A DNA stretch of 64,000 bases from Pseudonocardia sp. SCN 73-27 (GCA_001725415.1 MEGH01000005.1:73218-137217); one strand, 5' to 3'; shown: positions 28,961 through 37,963, counted from the first letter of the stretch. Notes: generated by a model from the sequence alone, not told the origin. Numbers and translations are program-made.

Positions 28961-29537
28961 GACCTGCGAGAACGTCGTCCACCACGGACGCCGCCCAGTC
29001 CGCGTCCAGAGGCAGGCCCGCCAGGTGGTCGGCGTAGAACACCCCCACGACCATGCTCGTCACGCGCTCGGGATCGATGTCGGCACGCAGCTCGCCGCGC
29101 TCGATCCCGGCGCGGACGACCTCGGCGAAATGTGCCCGCCGCGGCAGCAGCGTGCTGCGCCGGATGATCGCGAGCAGCTCGCCCGACGCCGGTTCCTCGG
29201 CGAGGCAGTTGCCGATGATCGCCATGCCGCCGACCTCGTCGTACTGGCGGCGCATGGCCTCCAGGTGGGCGACGAGGTCGTCGCGGACCGAGCCCGTCGG
29301 CGGCGGGACGTGGTCGATCTGCAGGTGCGTGAGGGCCGCGCCGATCAGCTCGGTGCGGCTGCTCCAGCGCGTGTAGACGGTGACCTTGGAGACGCCCGCC
29401 TCCGCGGCGACCCGGTCCATCGACATGCCCGCGAGGCCCTCGACCGCGAGCAGCTTGATCGTCGCCTCGAGCACGGCCACGTCCTTGGCCGGGTCGCGGG
29501 TTCGCCCGCGCCGCGGCTGCCCGGCTGCCCCGTCCAC
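28950..29537 (-). CDS. TetR-family regulator, divergent from P450
   Basis: 195 aa from a GTG start. N-terminal TetR helix-turn-helix: AGMSMDRVAAEAGVSKVTVYTRWSSRTELIGAAL at about 36-69. The remainder is the ligand-binding helical domain. Its 3' end overlaps the hydrolase gene by 11 bases. It diverges from the P450 gene, and an 18-bp dyad just downstream of the P450 promoter is the likely operator, so it probably represses the P450. Confidence 0.9.
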   Translation of the reverse strand: MDGAAGQPRRGRTRDPAKDVAVLEATIKLLAVEGLAGMSMDRVAAEAGVSKVTVYTRWSSRTELIGAALTHLQIDHVPPPTGSVRDDLVAHLEAMRRQYDEVGGMAIIGNCLAEEPASGELLAIIRRSTLLPRRAHFAEVVRAGIERGELRADIDPERVTSMVVGVFYADHLAGLPLDADWAASVVDDVLAGLRL

Positions 29538-29555
29538 CCGGCCAGCCTACGGCCG

Positions 29556-29584
29556 TTGACGTGCGGCGGAAGACTTCGTACCGT
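29556..29584 (+). promoter_or_regulatory. Promoter of the P450 gene
   Basis: TTGACG at 29556-29561, a 17-nt spacer and TACCGT at 29579-29584. Good agreement with housekeeping consensus; the start would fall about 29591, just before the dyad at 29598. Confidence 0.55.
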
Positions 29585-29597
29585 CTCCCTCGATTTC

Positions 29598-29615
29598 CTG
29601 AACGACGTAGTTCAG
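29598..29615. promoter_or_regulatory. TetR operator before the P450 gene
   Basis: CTGAACGACGTAGTTCAG, symmetric at 16 of 18 positions around an ACGT core. It lies directly after the predicted transcription start and 3 bases before the AGGAG ribosome site, where a bound repressor would block expression. Confidence 0.65.
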
Positions 29616-29631
29616 TAAAAGGAGACGTCCG

Positions 29632-30780
29632 ATGACGAGCGACACCCGGCCGCGCACCGACTTCGACCCGCTCGACCAGCTCAACCGGTTCGACGACTTC
29701 CCGCGCTACGACGACATCCGCGCCGCCGGCGGGATCGCCTGGTCGGACGCGCACGGCGGGTTCTGGGCCGTCGCCGGCCACGATCTCGTCAAGGACATCG
29801 CGTCCGACGACAGGCGGTTCGGATCCGGTGCGGGCGTGCGCATCCCGCCCAACGGCACGCCTGCGACGTTCGCGCTGGAGTACGACCGTCCCCGACACAC
29901 GGCGCACCGGAGGATCCTCACCGACGCTGTCGGCCCCCGCGCCACCCCGAACCTCGACGCCCAGGTCAGGGCGCACGCCCGGCGGCTGCTCGACACCTCC
30001 ACCGACGGCCGCCTCGACCTCGGCGCCGACTACGCCTTCCACCTCTCGCTCGACGTCGTGTTCGACCTGATCGGCGCCCCGCACGAGCTCAAGGCCGAGG
30101 CGGAGACGCTGGCCGAGGCGCTGTTCCTCTACCGGACACCGATGCCCGACGGCAGCGATCCCGCGGTCCGGCTGCAGCAGATCCTCGACGAGATGATCGC
30201 GTCGCGTGTGGAGAACCCGCGCGACGACTGGCTGACCCAGGTCGCCGTCCATCCCTGCCTGTCGACGACGGAGGCGCAGGGCGCGATCGTCGCGCTGCTG
30301 GTCGGCGGCCACCACTCGACGGCCCGTGCCACCGCATGCCTGCTCGCCCGCGTCGTGTCCGAGCCCGACCTGCAGGCCAGGCTGCGCGCCGAGCCCGAGC
30401 GGATTCCCGACGCCGTCGAGGAGACGGTCCGGCTGCACACCCCGCTGCGCTGGTTCGCCCGCACCGCACTGGAGGACGTCGAGGTCGGTGGCACGCCGGT
30501 GCGCGCGGGCGAGCGGTTGCTGCTGCTCTACGCCGGTGCGAACCGCGATCCGCAACGGTTCCCCGGCGCGGACGTCTTCGATCTCGACCGGCCACGCTCG
30601 CGCGACCATCTCGCGTTCGGCTGGGGCATCCACCGCTGCGTCGGGATGCCGTTGGCACAGCTGGAGATCCGCGTCGCGCTGGAGGAGCTGTTCGCCCGCA
30701 CCACCGACCTCACCCTCACGGGCGAGGTGACCTGGACGTCGTCGACGGAGCCGCGGCACATCCCGACCCGGCTCGCCTGA
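29632..30780 (+). CDS. Cytochrome P450
   Basis: 382 aa, soluble bacterial class I type. Heme signature FGWGIHRCVGMPLAQLE with C336; ExxR in EETVRLHTPLRW at about 263. The I-helix reads VGGHHST at 224-230, where the usual acid-alcohol pair (D/E-T) is replaced by His-Ser, so proton delivery may differ. ATG 29632 after AGGAG. No ferredoxin or reductase gene is adjacent. Controlled by the divergent TetR protein through a visible operator. Substrate unknown. Confidence 0.92.
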   Translation: MTSDTRPRTDFDPLDQLNRFDDFPRYDDIRAAGGIAWSDAHGGFWAVAGHDLVKDIASDDRRFGSGAGVRIPPNGTPATFALEYDRPRHTAHRRILTDAVGPRATPNLDAQVRAHARRLLDTSTDGRLDLGADYAFHLSLDVVFDLIGAPHELKAEAETLAEALFLYRTPMPDGSDPAVRLQQILDEMIASRVENPRDDWLTQVAVHPCLSTTEAQGAIVALLVGGHHSTARATACLLARVVSEPDLQARLRAEPERIPDAVEETVRLHTPLRWFARTALEDVEVGGTPVRAGERLLLLYAGANRDPQRFPGADVFDLDRPRSRDHLAFGWGIHRCVGMPLAQLEIRVALEELFARTTDLTLTGEVTWTSSTEPRHIPTRLA

Positions 30781-30847
30781 GGCCGCGACAGGTACACGAC
30801 GGTCGTCCGTTGTTCGGAACGCGTCCGAGCGGCTACCCTCCCGAGTC

Positions 30848-31666
30848 GTGAAGGCCCGCTCGCTGGTGTTCGACCTCTTCGGCGACTACCTGCGCTACCG
30901 CGGCGGCGAGGTGCGCCTGCGTGCGCTCGTCGCCTTGATGGGCTGCTTCGACATCCCGGAGCCGACGGTGCGCGTCGTCGTCGCCCGGCTGCGCAAGGAG
31001 GGCTGGCTGACCAGCCGCCGCGAGGGTCGCGAGACCGTCTACGCGCTCAGCGATTCGGCGTGGGCACTGCTCGACGAGGGCCGCGACCGCATCTTCCGCC
31101 GCGCCGCCGGGCCGTGGGACGGCCAGTGGCGCATGGTCATCTACTCCGTACCGGAGACCGAGCGGGCCCTGCGGGAGCAGCTGCGCAAGAAGCTCGCCTG
31201 GTTCGGGTTCGGGCCGGTGTCGCCGTCGGTGTGGCTGAGCCCGCACGAGCGCCTCGACGAGGTCCGCGCCACGTTCGCCGACGAGCCGGCCGTCCGGCTG
31301 GAGCTGTTCCGGTCGCGGTCGGCCGGCGACGCCTCCGACCGCGACATCGCCGCCCGCGCCTGGGACCTCGACGGGCTCGACCGCGACTACCGCGCCTTGC
31401 TCGACACCTACCGGCCCCGGCTGCCGCAGTACCGCGCCGGCGAACCGGCCGGTGTCGACGCGCTCGTCGAACGGATGCGGCTGGTGCACGACTACCGGCA
31501 CTTCCCGTTCCGCGACCCCGACCTCCCACCGGACCTGCTGCCCGCCGACTGGTCGGGCCGCCGCGCCCACGAGACGTTCCTCGAGGCGCACGGCCTGCTC
31601 CGCCAGCCCGCCGAGACGTGGGTCGACGCCCTGCTCGGCGAGGGCGCGCGCCCGGCGGCGAGCTGA
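30848..31666 (+). CDS. PaaX-family transcriptional regulator
   Basis: 272 aa from GTG 30848. N-terminal winged helix (SLVFDLFGDYLRYRGGEVRLRALVALMGCFDIPEPTVR, cited as the region 5-42), PaaX central domain with WDGQWRMVIYSVPETERALREQLRKKLAWFGF starting near residue 90, and the C-terminal LVHDYRHFPFRDPDLPPDLLP segment. PaaX repressors of this family respond to CoA esters such as phenylacetyl-CoA. No phenylacetate genes are in the window, so its target is elsewhere or it senses another acyl-CoA. Confidence 0.9.
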   Translation: MKARSLVFDLFGDYLRYRGGEVRLRALVALMGCFDIPEPTVRVVVARLRKEGWLTSRREGRETVYALSDSAWALLDEGRDRIFRRAAGPWDGQWRMVIYSVPETERALREQLRKKLAWFGFGPVSPSVWLSPHERLDEVRATFADEPAVRLELFRSRSAGDASDRDIAARAWDLDGLDRDYRALLDTYRPRLPQYRAGEPAGVDALVERMRLVHDYRHFPFRDPDLPPDLLPADWSGRRAHETFLEAHGLLRQPAETWVDALLGEGARPAAS

Positions 31667-31681
31667 CCGCACCCGCACACG

Positions 31682-31726
31682 CACCGGCCTCGGTCCCGCC
31701 ACTGTGGACGGGCGCCGAGGCCGGTG
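31682..31726. terminator. Bidirectional hairpin terminator
   Basis: Perfect 12-bp stem CACCGGCCTCGG (31682-31693) with 31715-31726 around a 21-nt loop, between the convergent PaaX and Lsr2-like stops. Confidence 0.75.
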
Positions 31727-31734
31727 TCGTGCGG

Positions 31735-32133
31735 TCAGTCCTCGGAGTCGTCGTCGGAGAACAACGTCGGGGACTCGGACGACTCGGAGCTGCCACCCTC
31801 CGTGTCCTCACGCCACTGTTCGACCAGCGTGCGCTTGAAGCGGTTGTTCGACGGCACCTCGATGCCCCGCGACTCCGCCCAGTCACGCAGCTGTGCCCGC
31901 TCCTCGACGGTCAGGCCGGTGCTCGTGTGGACGGCGCGGCGGCCGCCGTAGCCCGGGACCGACGCCTCGATGGTCCCTGCCTCGAGGTAGGGCCCGAGCA
32001 GGTCGAGCAGCTTCCGGTACTCGGGTCCCGCGAGATCGATGCGGATGTGCATCTGGTCGATGTTGAGCTCGTGGGTCTCGACTTCGTCCTCCGTACCGCT
32101 GATGTCGCAGTAACGGATCTCCCGGATACCCAT
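31735..32133 (-). CDS. Lsr2-like nucleoid protein
   Basis: 132 aa. The N-terminal half (IRYCDISGTEDEVETHELNI, then MHIRIDLAGPEYRKLLDLL) resembles the Lsr2 dimerisation domain. Residues about 73-110 (LTVEERAQLRDWAESRGIEV, NNRFKRTLVEQW) resemble its DNA-binding domain, but the AT-hook-like RGR loop is replaced by NNRFK. An acidic Ser/Asp tail (SSESSESPTLFSDDDSED) ends it. Lsr2 silences AT-rich and foreign DNA; this is a divergent paralogue, not the housekeeping copy. It starts 3 bases after the stop of the H1-tailed gene and forms a pair with it. Confidence 0.75.
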   Translation of the reverse strand: MGIREIRYCDISGTEDEVETHELNIDQMHIRIDLAGPEYRKLLDLLGPYLEAGTIEASVPGYGGRRAVHTSTGLTVEERAQLRDWAESRGIEVPSNNRFKRTLVEQWREDTEGGSSESSESPTLFSDDDSED

Positions 32134-32136
32134 GGA

Positions 32137-32811
32137 TCAGCCGGTTCCCTTCGCGCTGCGCGCGCGGGTCGTGCGCGTCTTGCCGGCAGCGCCACCCGAC
32201 CTGGCCGGGGCCTTCGCCGCGGCCTTGACGGGGGCCTTCGCGGCGGGCTTCGACGCCGAGCGGCCCGAAGCCTTCGAGGCGGCCTTCTCCGCCGCCGCCT
32301 TGTCGGCCGCCGCCTTCTCCGCCGCGGCCTCGGCCGCCGCCTTGTTGGCGGCCTTGCGCAGCGCCGTCAGCGTCTGCCCGGCCAGCGCCTTCGAGGCGAC
32401 CGAGTCGCCGATCTGGCGCGGGGTCATGTGCCCACGGCCGCTCGGCGCCAGATAGACCTCACCGTCGTTGCCGGTGCGGTACTCGAGGTTCGATGCAACC
32501 CGGCGGAACCGGGTGCGACCGCCCGCGCGGACGCCCTCCCACTTCTCGACCTTCACCGCCAGCGTGCAGCAGGTGCAGACCAGGCGACGCAGGAGCATTC
32601 CGTCGCGGTCGACACCGTTGAAATGGATCCCCGCCTGCCTGATCGTCGGGAACAGGTGGCGGCCGCGCTCGCGGCACGCCAGCACCTCGTCCGAGACCCC
32701 GTCGACGTAGAGGTCGACGTCCTCGTCGGACGCGCGGACCCGTCCAGTCTCCTGCTGCTGCTCGCCCTGGATCGACAGGACGGCGGACGATCCGGTCGCG
32801 TCGTCGGCCAC
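32137..32811 (-). CDS. Unknown protein with histone H1-like Lys/Ala tail
   Basis: 224 aa from GTG 32811. Residues about 1-145 are a globular domain I do not recognise, with CTCC near residue 65, FRRVASNLEYRTGNDGEVYLAPSGRGHMTPRQIGDSVASKAL, cited as the region about 90-132, then ALRKAANKAAAEAA. Residues about 145-224 are low-complexity KAAAEKAAADK and APVKAAAKAPARS repeats like histone H1 or mycobacterial HupB tails. The tail implies nonspecific DNA binding. Co-transcribed with the Lsr2-like gene. Confidence 0.72.
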   Translation of the reverse strand: MADDATGSSAVLSIQGEQQQETGRVRASDEDVDLYVDGVSDEVLACRERGRHLFPTIRQAGIHFNGVDRDGMLLRRLVCTCCTLAVKVEKWEGVRAGGRTRFRRVASNLEYRTGNDGEVYLAPSGRGHMTPRQIGDSVASKALAGQTLTALRKAANKAAAEAAAEKAAADKAAAEKAASKASGRSASKPAAKAPVKAAAKAPARSGGAAGKTRTTRARSAKGTG

Positions 32812-33060
32812 TGGTGTCCTCCTTCGATGTAAGTGTTCACGGGTGACCCCCGCGGGATCACCCTTCCCTGTGGCACAGCAGATCACACCACGACCCCCAT
32901 TATCCGCCCACCCGACGCATCTCACGTCGGACCACCGGTTGCGGGTCGATCGGATCGGCACGGACCGGACGATTCCAGGACCTGCCGGGTGCGATCAACC
33001 AGAACCTTGCCATCCCGACGGGCGACACACCGAGGCGCAACGCCGTCACCCGACAGACGT

Positions 33061-33098
33061 CGTCCCCGACACGGACGGAGGTGTCCGGGCCGGGGACG
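33061..33098 (-). terminator. Hairpin after the tripeptidyl-type hydrolase
   Basis: 16-bp stem (14 paired) between CGTCCCCGACACGGAC (33061-33076) and 33083-33098 with a 6-nt loop, 11 bases beyond the hydrolase stop. The rest of the gap from 32812 shows nothing further. Confidence 0.7.
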
Positions 33099-33108
33099 AC
33101 GGATCCGC

Positions 33109-34689
33109 TCAGCTCGTGCCGGCTGTGCAGCGCGGGTCGGCGGGCGGGAGTGACAGGTTGACCAGGTAGTTCCCGACGATCGTGTCGACGCAACGGTTGC
33201 CCTGGAGGGCGATGGTGTGCTGCGTTCCCTCGAACGTCAGCAGCCGCGCGTCGAGCGCCCTGGCCAGTGAGACACCGGCCTGGTACGGCGTGGACGGGTC
33301 GCCCGTCGTGGAGACCACGAGCGTCTGCGGCAGGCCGTCGACCTTCGGCAGGTGCGGTGTCACCGGTTCCACCGGGAGGTAGGAGCAGACGTTGCGGGTG
33401 GCGGGGATCTCGATGCCGCTGTCCTGGAAGGGCGCGACCTCGTTGACCTTCCGTGCGGTCTCGGCCGTGACCTCAGGGTCGTCGACGCGGGCCCCGTCGG
33501 CGCAGTTGACCACCATGAGCGCCTCCTGGGAGTTGCCGTAGGCGCCCTGCGCGGTGCGGCCGTAGTAGGCGTCGGCGAGCGTCATGAGCGTCGTGCCGTC
33601 GCCGGCCCGCAGCTCGGTGAGACCCGCGGTCAGCTTCGGCCAGGCCGCCGGGTTGTACAGCGCGGCGATCGTGGCCGTGACGGCGTCGCTGTAGGACAGC
33701 GTGCGGTCGCTGTCACGGACGGGCGCCGGCTTCTCGATGAGCGGCCGTACGAGGGCCTGATAGGCCGCTGTGGCCCCGGCGGGGTCGCCGGGCAGTGGGC
33801 AGCCGGGCTTGCCGGCGCAGTCCGCGGCGAAGGCCTCGAACGCCTTCTGGAAGCCCTGCATCTGGGCGACGGCACTGTCGAGGGCCGACTGCGTCGGGTC
33901 GATCGCACCGTCGAGCACCATGGCCCGGACGTTGCCCGGGAACAGCTCCGCGTAGGACGAGCCGATGCGGGTGCCGTAGGAGTAGCCGAGGTAGGTCAGC
34001 TTCTGCTCGCCCAGCGCGGCACGAAGGACGTCCATGTCGCGGGCGACGTCGCGGGTGTCGGAGTGCGCGATGACGTCGGCACCCCCGGAACGTTCGACGC
34101 ACAGCGCCGCGGCCCGCCGGTTCTCCTCGTCCAGGCGCGCGACGGCCGCCGGTGAGACGTCGACGTCGGTCTCGGCGCGCTGTGCGTCGATCTCCTTGTC
34201 GGTCATGCAGTCGATCGCCGGTGTGCTGGCCCCGACGCCGCGGGGATCGAACCCGACGACGTCGAACGGGCCGTCCTGCTGGGCCGCGCCGAACTGCGCG
34301 GCCAGCTCGATGCCGGACCCGCCGGGCCCACCGGGGTTCACGACGAGCGACCCGACCCGGCCGGCCGCGGCGGTCGTGCGGTGGCGCAGGACCGCGATCT
34401 CGGCGACGCGCCCGTCGGGCTGGGAGTAGTCGAGCGGCACAGTGAGCGTCGCACAGTCGAGGCCGGGCGCGGCGAAGGCGGCGCGGTCCGCGTCGTTGCC
34501 GGCGAACGGCGTGCACGGGCCCCAGGCGAGCTGCTGGGTGTAGTAGCGGTCGAGCTCCGGCGGTGCGTGCCCCGAGGTGGCGGTCGCCGCCATGGCGACC
34601 CCCGCGGTCGGCACCGTGCACGACGCGAGCGCCACGCCCGCGACCGCTGCCAACGCGGCCAGTGCCGCGCGGCGTGGTGAGATCGTCAT
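33109..34689 (-). CDS. Secreted tripeptidyl aminopeptidase-type hydrolase
   Basis: 526 aa. Lipoprotein signal peptide with lipobox LASC at about 22-25. Alpha/beta hydrolase with oxyanion motif VVNPGGPGGSGIE, nucleophile elbow GYSYGTRIGSSYAELFPG, Asp in STTGDPSTPYQAG and His in FEGTQHTIALQGNRCVD. The C-terminal TAP-like domain is typical of Streptomyces SlpD/SlpE and tripeptidyl aminopeptidases. It would cleave short peptides at the cell surface. ATG 34689 follows GGAGGACTGACCAGG. No link to neighbours is evident. Confidence 0.88.
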   Translation of the reverse strand: MTISPRRAALAALAAVAGVALASCTVPTAGVAMAATATSGHAPPELDRYYTQQLAWGPCTPFAGNDADRAAFAAPGLDCATLTVPLDYSQPDGRVAEIAVLRHRTTAAAGRVGSLVVNPGGPGGSGIELAAQFGAAQQDGPFDVVGFDPRGVGASTPAIDCMTDKEIDAQRAETDVDVSPAAVARLDEENRRAAALCVERSGGADVIAHSDTRDVARDMDVLRAALGEQKLTYLGYSYGTRIGSSYAELFPGNVRAMVLDGAIDPTQSALDSAVAQMQGFQKAFEAFAADCAGKPGCPLPGDPAGATAAYQALVRPLIEKPAPVRDSDRTLSYSDAVTATIAALYNPAAWPKLTAGLTELRAGDGTTLMTLADAYYGRTAQGAYGNSQEALMVVNCADGARVDDPEVTAETARKVNEVAPFQDSGIEIPATRNVCSYLPVEPVTPHLPKVDGLPQTLVVSTTGDPSTPYQAGVSLARALDARLLTFEGTQHTIALQGNRCVDTIVGNYLVNLSLPPADPRCTAGTS

Positions 34690-34940
34690 CCTGGTCAGTC
34701 CTCCTGGTCGGCCGCTGCGGCGCCGATCCCGCCGATGGGCGGGCCGGCGAACGGCGCACGGCTCCGAGGATGGGGAGCCGGGCGGTCGCGTTCGAGGGAG
34801 CGCGCACCCGAACCGGCGGGGCGAACCCGACCTCCCGGGTAGGGCGCACCCGCCCGGCGGCGCGCGGCGATCCGACGTCCTAGGGTCGAGGGCGGTTCGC
34901 TGTCCCGTCCTCGCAGTCCCGTCCGGCCGGAGGTCACCAG

Positions 34941-37706
34941 ATGTCGACGACGCACAGTGACGTCGTCGAGGCCCTGCGCCGCACCGGGGTCCCCACGGCC
35001 GCCGACGCCGGGACCCGCGCCTGGTACTCCTCCGACGCCTCGCTGTACCGCATCCCGCCGCTCGCTGTCGCGCACCCGCGGGAGCAGGCGGAGGTCGAGG
35101 CCGTCCTCGCCGTCTGCCGAGCCACCGGGACGCCGCTGACCGCGCGCGGGGCCGGGACGTCGGTGGCGGGCAACGCGATCGGGCCCGGCGTCGTCGTCGA
35201 CTTCTCCCGGCACATGAACCGCGTCCTCGATCTCGACGCCGACGCCCGCACCGCGACGGTCCAGCCCGGCACCGTCCACGCGACCCTGCAGAAGGCGGCC
35301 ACGGCCGTCGGGCTGCGGTTCGGGCCCGATCCGTCGACACACACCCGCTGCACGATCGGCGGGATGATCGGCAACAACTCGTGCGGGTCGCGCAGCCTCG
35401 CGTACGGGCGGACCTCGGACAACGTCGTCGACCTCGACGCGCTGCTCGCCGACGGAACCCGGTTCCGGACGTCCACGGGCAGCGACGCGCTCTCCGCGCG
35501 GCTGCGCGCAGTCATGGCGGACCACCTCGCCGTCGCACGCACGGAGTTCGGCCGGTTCGACCGGCAGGTCTCCGGCTACCCCGTGCAACACCTGCTGCCC
35601 GAACGCTTCGACCTCACCCGGGCCCTCGTCGGCACCGAGGGCACGCTCGCGGTCGTCACGAAGGCGACGCTGGGACTCGTCCAGGACCGGGCGCACCGGG
35701 TGCTCGTCGTCCTCGGTTTCGACGACATCGTCGCCGCAGGCACCGCCGGTCCCGAGGTTGTCACGCACGGGCCCAGCTCGTGCGAGGGGCTCGACTCGCG
35801 GATCGTCGACGTCGTCCGTGAACGCCATGGACCACAACGGGTTCCCGACCTGCCGCGCGGCGGGGCGTGGCTGTTCGTCGAGTTCGCGGGCGACGACCAC
35901 GCCGAGGTGCTCGACCGGGCCGCGGCCCTCTCCGCCGCGGGGCTCGGCGTCGACGCGCGGGTCGTCGACGACACCGCGGTCGCCGCCCGGTTGTGGCGCA
36001 TCCGTGAGGACGGCGCGGGCCTCGCCGGGGTGGCGCCCTCGGGCCGCCCCGGTTGGCCGGGATGGGAGGACGCCGCCGTCCCGCCCTCGTCGCTCGGTGA
36101 CTACCTGGCGGGGTTCGACGAGCTCGTCGCCGCACACGGCCTGACCTGCGCGCCGTACGGGCACTTCGGCGAGGGCTGCGTCCACGTGCGACTCGACTTC
36201 CCGTTCGACCGCCCCGGTGGCACCGACCGGTTCCGCGCGTTCCTCACCGACGCCGCTGCGCTCGTCGCCTCTCACGGCGGGACGCTGTCGGGCGAGCACG
36301 GCGACGGCCGCGCCCGCAGCGCCCTGCTCCCCGCCATGTACTCCGCTGCCGCGTTGAACCTGTTCGCACAGGTCAAGGGCACCTTCGACCCCGACGGGCT
36401 GCTCAACCCCGGCGTCCTCGTCGACCCCGATCCCGTCGACGCCGCCGTCCGCGTCGCCGGCAGCTTCCCGGTGTACCGACCGGGCGGGTTCGCGCTCCCG
36501 CACGACCACGGCGACCTCGCCGCTGCCGTGCACCGCTGCACGGGCGTCGGCAAGTGCCGCGTCGACGAACCGGCCGCAGCCGGCGTCATGTGTCCGTCCT
36601 ATGTGGCCACCCGTGACGAGCGCGATTCCACCCGCGGCCGCGCGCGTGTCCTGCAGGAACTGGTCCGCGGCGAGCGCACCGACTGGCGCGCGCCCGAGGT
36701 GCACGACGCCCTCGACCTGTGCCTGTCGTGCAAGGGCTGCACCTCCGAGTGCCCGACCGGGATCGACATGCCCACCTACAAGGCCGAGGTCCTCCACCAC
36801 GCCTACCGGCGCCGCCTCCGGCCGCTCACGCACTACACGCTCGGCCGGCTCCCGCAGTGGGCGCGGCTCGCGGGCCGCGTCGCGGGGCCCGTCAACACGC
36901 TCGCGGGCACCCGCCTCGCCGCACGCCTCGCGGGGGTCGACCCGCGTCGTTCGGTTCCCCCGTTTGCACCGACGCCGTTCCGCCGCAAGCCTTTCTCCCC
37001 CGCAGCCGGCACGCCCGCAGTGCTGTTCGTCGACAGCTTCACCGACGCCTTCGCCCCCGACGTCGCCGACGCGGCGGTCTCTGTGCTCCGACGCGCGGGC
37101 GTCTCGGCGCGCCCGACCGGGGCCGGTGTCTGCTGTGGACTGACCTGGATCACCACCGGCCAGCTCGACGCCGCCCGCCGCATCCTCGGCCGCACCGTCG
37201 GCGTCCTGCGCCGCGCCGTCGACGACGGCCTCCCGATCATCGGGCTCGAACCGTCGTGCACCGCCGTCCTGCGCCGCGACGCCGTCGACCTCCTCGACAC
37301 CGACGACGCCCGCGCCGTCGCCACCCACACATTCACGCTGGCCGAGTTCCTGACCGATCGTCCACAGTGGTCACCCCCCGACCTGAGCGGGACCGAGGTG
37401 GTCGCGCAGCCCCACTGCCACCACCGGGCGATCATGACCTGGTCGGCCGACCAGGCGCTGCTCGAACGCGCCGGTGCGACCGTCCACACCGTCGCCGGCT
37501 GCTGCGGGCTGGCCGGGGACTTCGGGATGACCCGCGGGCACTACGACGTGTCCGTCGCGATCGCCGCGCACGACCTGCTGCCCGCCGTCGACGCGCATCC
37601 CGATGCGGTCGTCCTCGCCGACGGTTTCTCCTGCCGTACCCAGCTCGACGACCTCCGCAGCCGCCCCTCACTGCACCTGGCGGAACTCCTCGACCGTGAG
37701 TGGTGA
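34941..37706 (+). CDS. FAD/4Fe-4S dehydrogenase, D-lactate or glycolate type
   Basis: 921 aa. N-terminal PCMH-type FAD domain (TARGAGTSVAGNAIGPGVVVDFSR, CTIGGMIGNNSCGSRSLAYGRTSDNV), then FAD-oxidase C-terminal domain with YGHFGEGCVHVRLDFPF and LSGEHGDGRARS. Next a [4Fe-4S] module with CTGVGKC and CLSCKGCTSECPTGIDMP, and a heterodisulfide-reductase-type domain with CCG motifs GVCCGLTWIT and GCCGLAGDFGM. This is the fused GlcD-GlcF form that oxidises 2-hydroxy acids and feeds electrons to the quinone pool. Its exact substrate is open. Confidence 0.88.
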   Translation: MSTTHSDVVEALRRTGVPTAADAGTRAWYSSDASLYRIPPLAVAHPREQAEVEAVLAVCRATGTPLTARGAGTSVAGNAIGPGVVVDFSRHMNRVLDLDADARTATVQPGTVHATLQKAATAVGLRFGPDPSTHTRCTIGGMIGNNSCGSRSLAYGRTSDNVVDLDALLADGTRFRTSTGSDALSARLRAVMADHLAVARTEFGRFDRQVSGYPVQHLLPERFDLTRALVGTEGTLAVVTKATLGLVQDRAHRVLVVLGFDDIVAAGTAGPEVVTHGPSSCEGLDSRIVDVVRERHGPQRVPDLPRGGAWLFVEFAGDDHAEVLDRAAALSAAGLGVDARVVDDTAVAARLWRIREDGAGLAGVAPSGRPGWPGWEDAAVPPSSLGDYLAGFDELVAAHGLTCAPYGHFGEGCVHVRLDFPFDRPGGTDRFRAFLTDAAALVASHGGTLSGEHGDGRARSALLPAMYSAAALNLFAQVKGTFDPDGLLNPGVLVDPDPVDAAVRVAGSFPVYRPGGFALPHDHGDLAAAVHRCTGVGKCRVDEPAAAGVMCPSYVATRDERDSTRGRARVLQELVRGERTDWRAPEVHDALDLCLSCKGCTSECPTGIDMPTYKAEVLHHAYRRRLRPLTHYTLGRLPQWARLAGRVAGPVNTLAGTRLAARLAGVDPRRSVPPFAPTPFRRKPFSPAAGTPAVLFVDSFTDAFAPDVADAAVSVLRRAGVSARPTGAGVCCGLTWITTGQLDAARRILGRTVGVLRRAVDDGLPIIGLEPSCTAVLRRDAVDLLDTDDARAVATHTFTLAEFLTDRPQWSPPDLSGTEVVAQPHCHHRAIMTWSADQALLERAGATVHTVAGCCGLAGDFGMTRGHYDVSVAIAAHDLLPAVDAHPDAVVLADGFSCRTQLDDLRSRPSLHLAELLDREW

Positions 37707-37712
37707 GGGTCG

Positions 37713-37946
37713 CTACCGCGGTGCGTCGGGCGCCTGCGCTGTGCCCAGGGCGTGCGGTGTCGACGGCTGGGTGATCCGGATGTCGGGGAACCGCAGCCGG
37801 CGTGGCTCGTCGACGGCGAACCCGGCCCCGCGCAGATCCGCGACGGGGTCGGTCGCCGTGTGGCAGCCGCCCGCGATCAGCGGCCAGATCGTCGCCTCGG
37901 CGATGCGTTCGACCCGGCGCAGCCCCGGGGCCGCGGCGACGGGGCG
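37713..37946 (-). pseudogene. C-terminal remnant of a SAM methyltransferase
   Basis: An open frame of 77 codons ends in TAG at 37713 and reads LRRVERIAEATIWPLIAGGC, HTATDPVADLRGAGFAV and RLRFPDIRITQPSTPHALG. This is the C-terminal pattern of class I (UbiE-like) methyltransferases. Immediately upstream is an in-frame TGA (37947-37949) and no start codon, and the neighbouring SDR gene begins there. The N-terminal two-thirds is missing, so this is a decayed fragment left by a deletion or rearrangement. Confidence 0.65.
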
Positions 37947-37963
37947 TCATCGCACCGCGGCCC

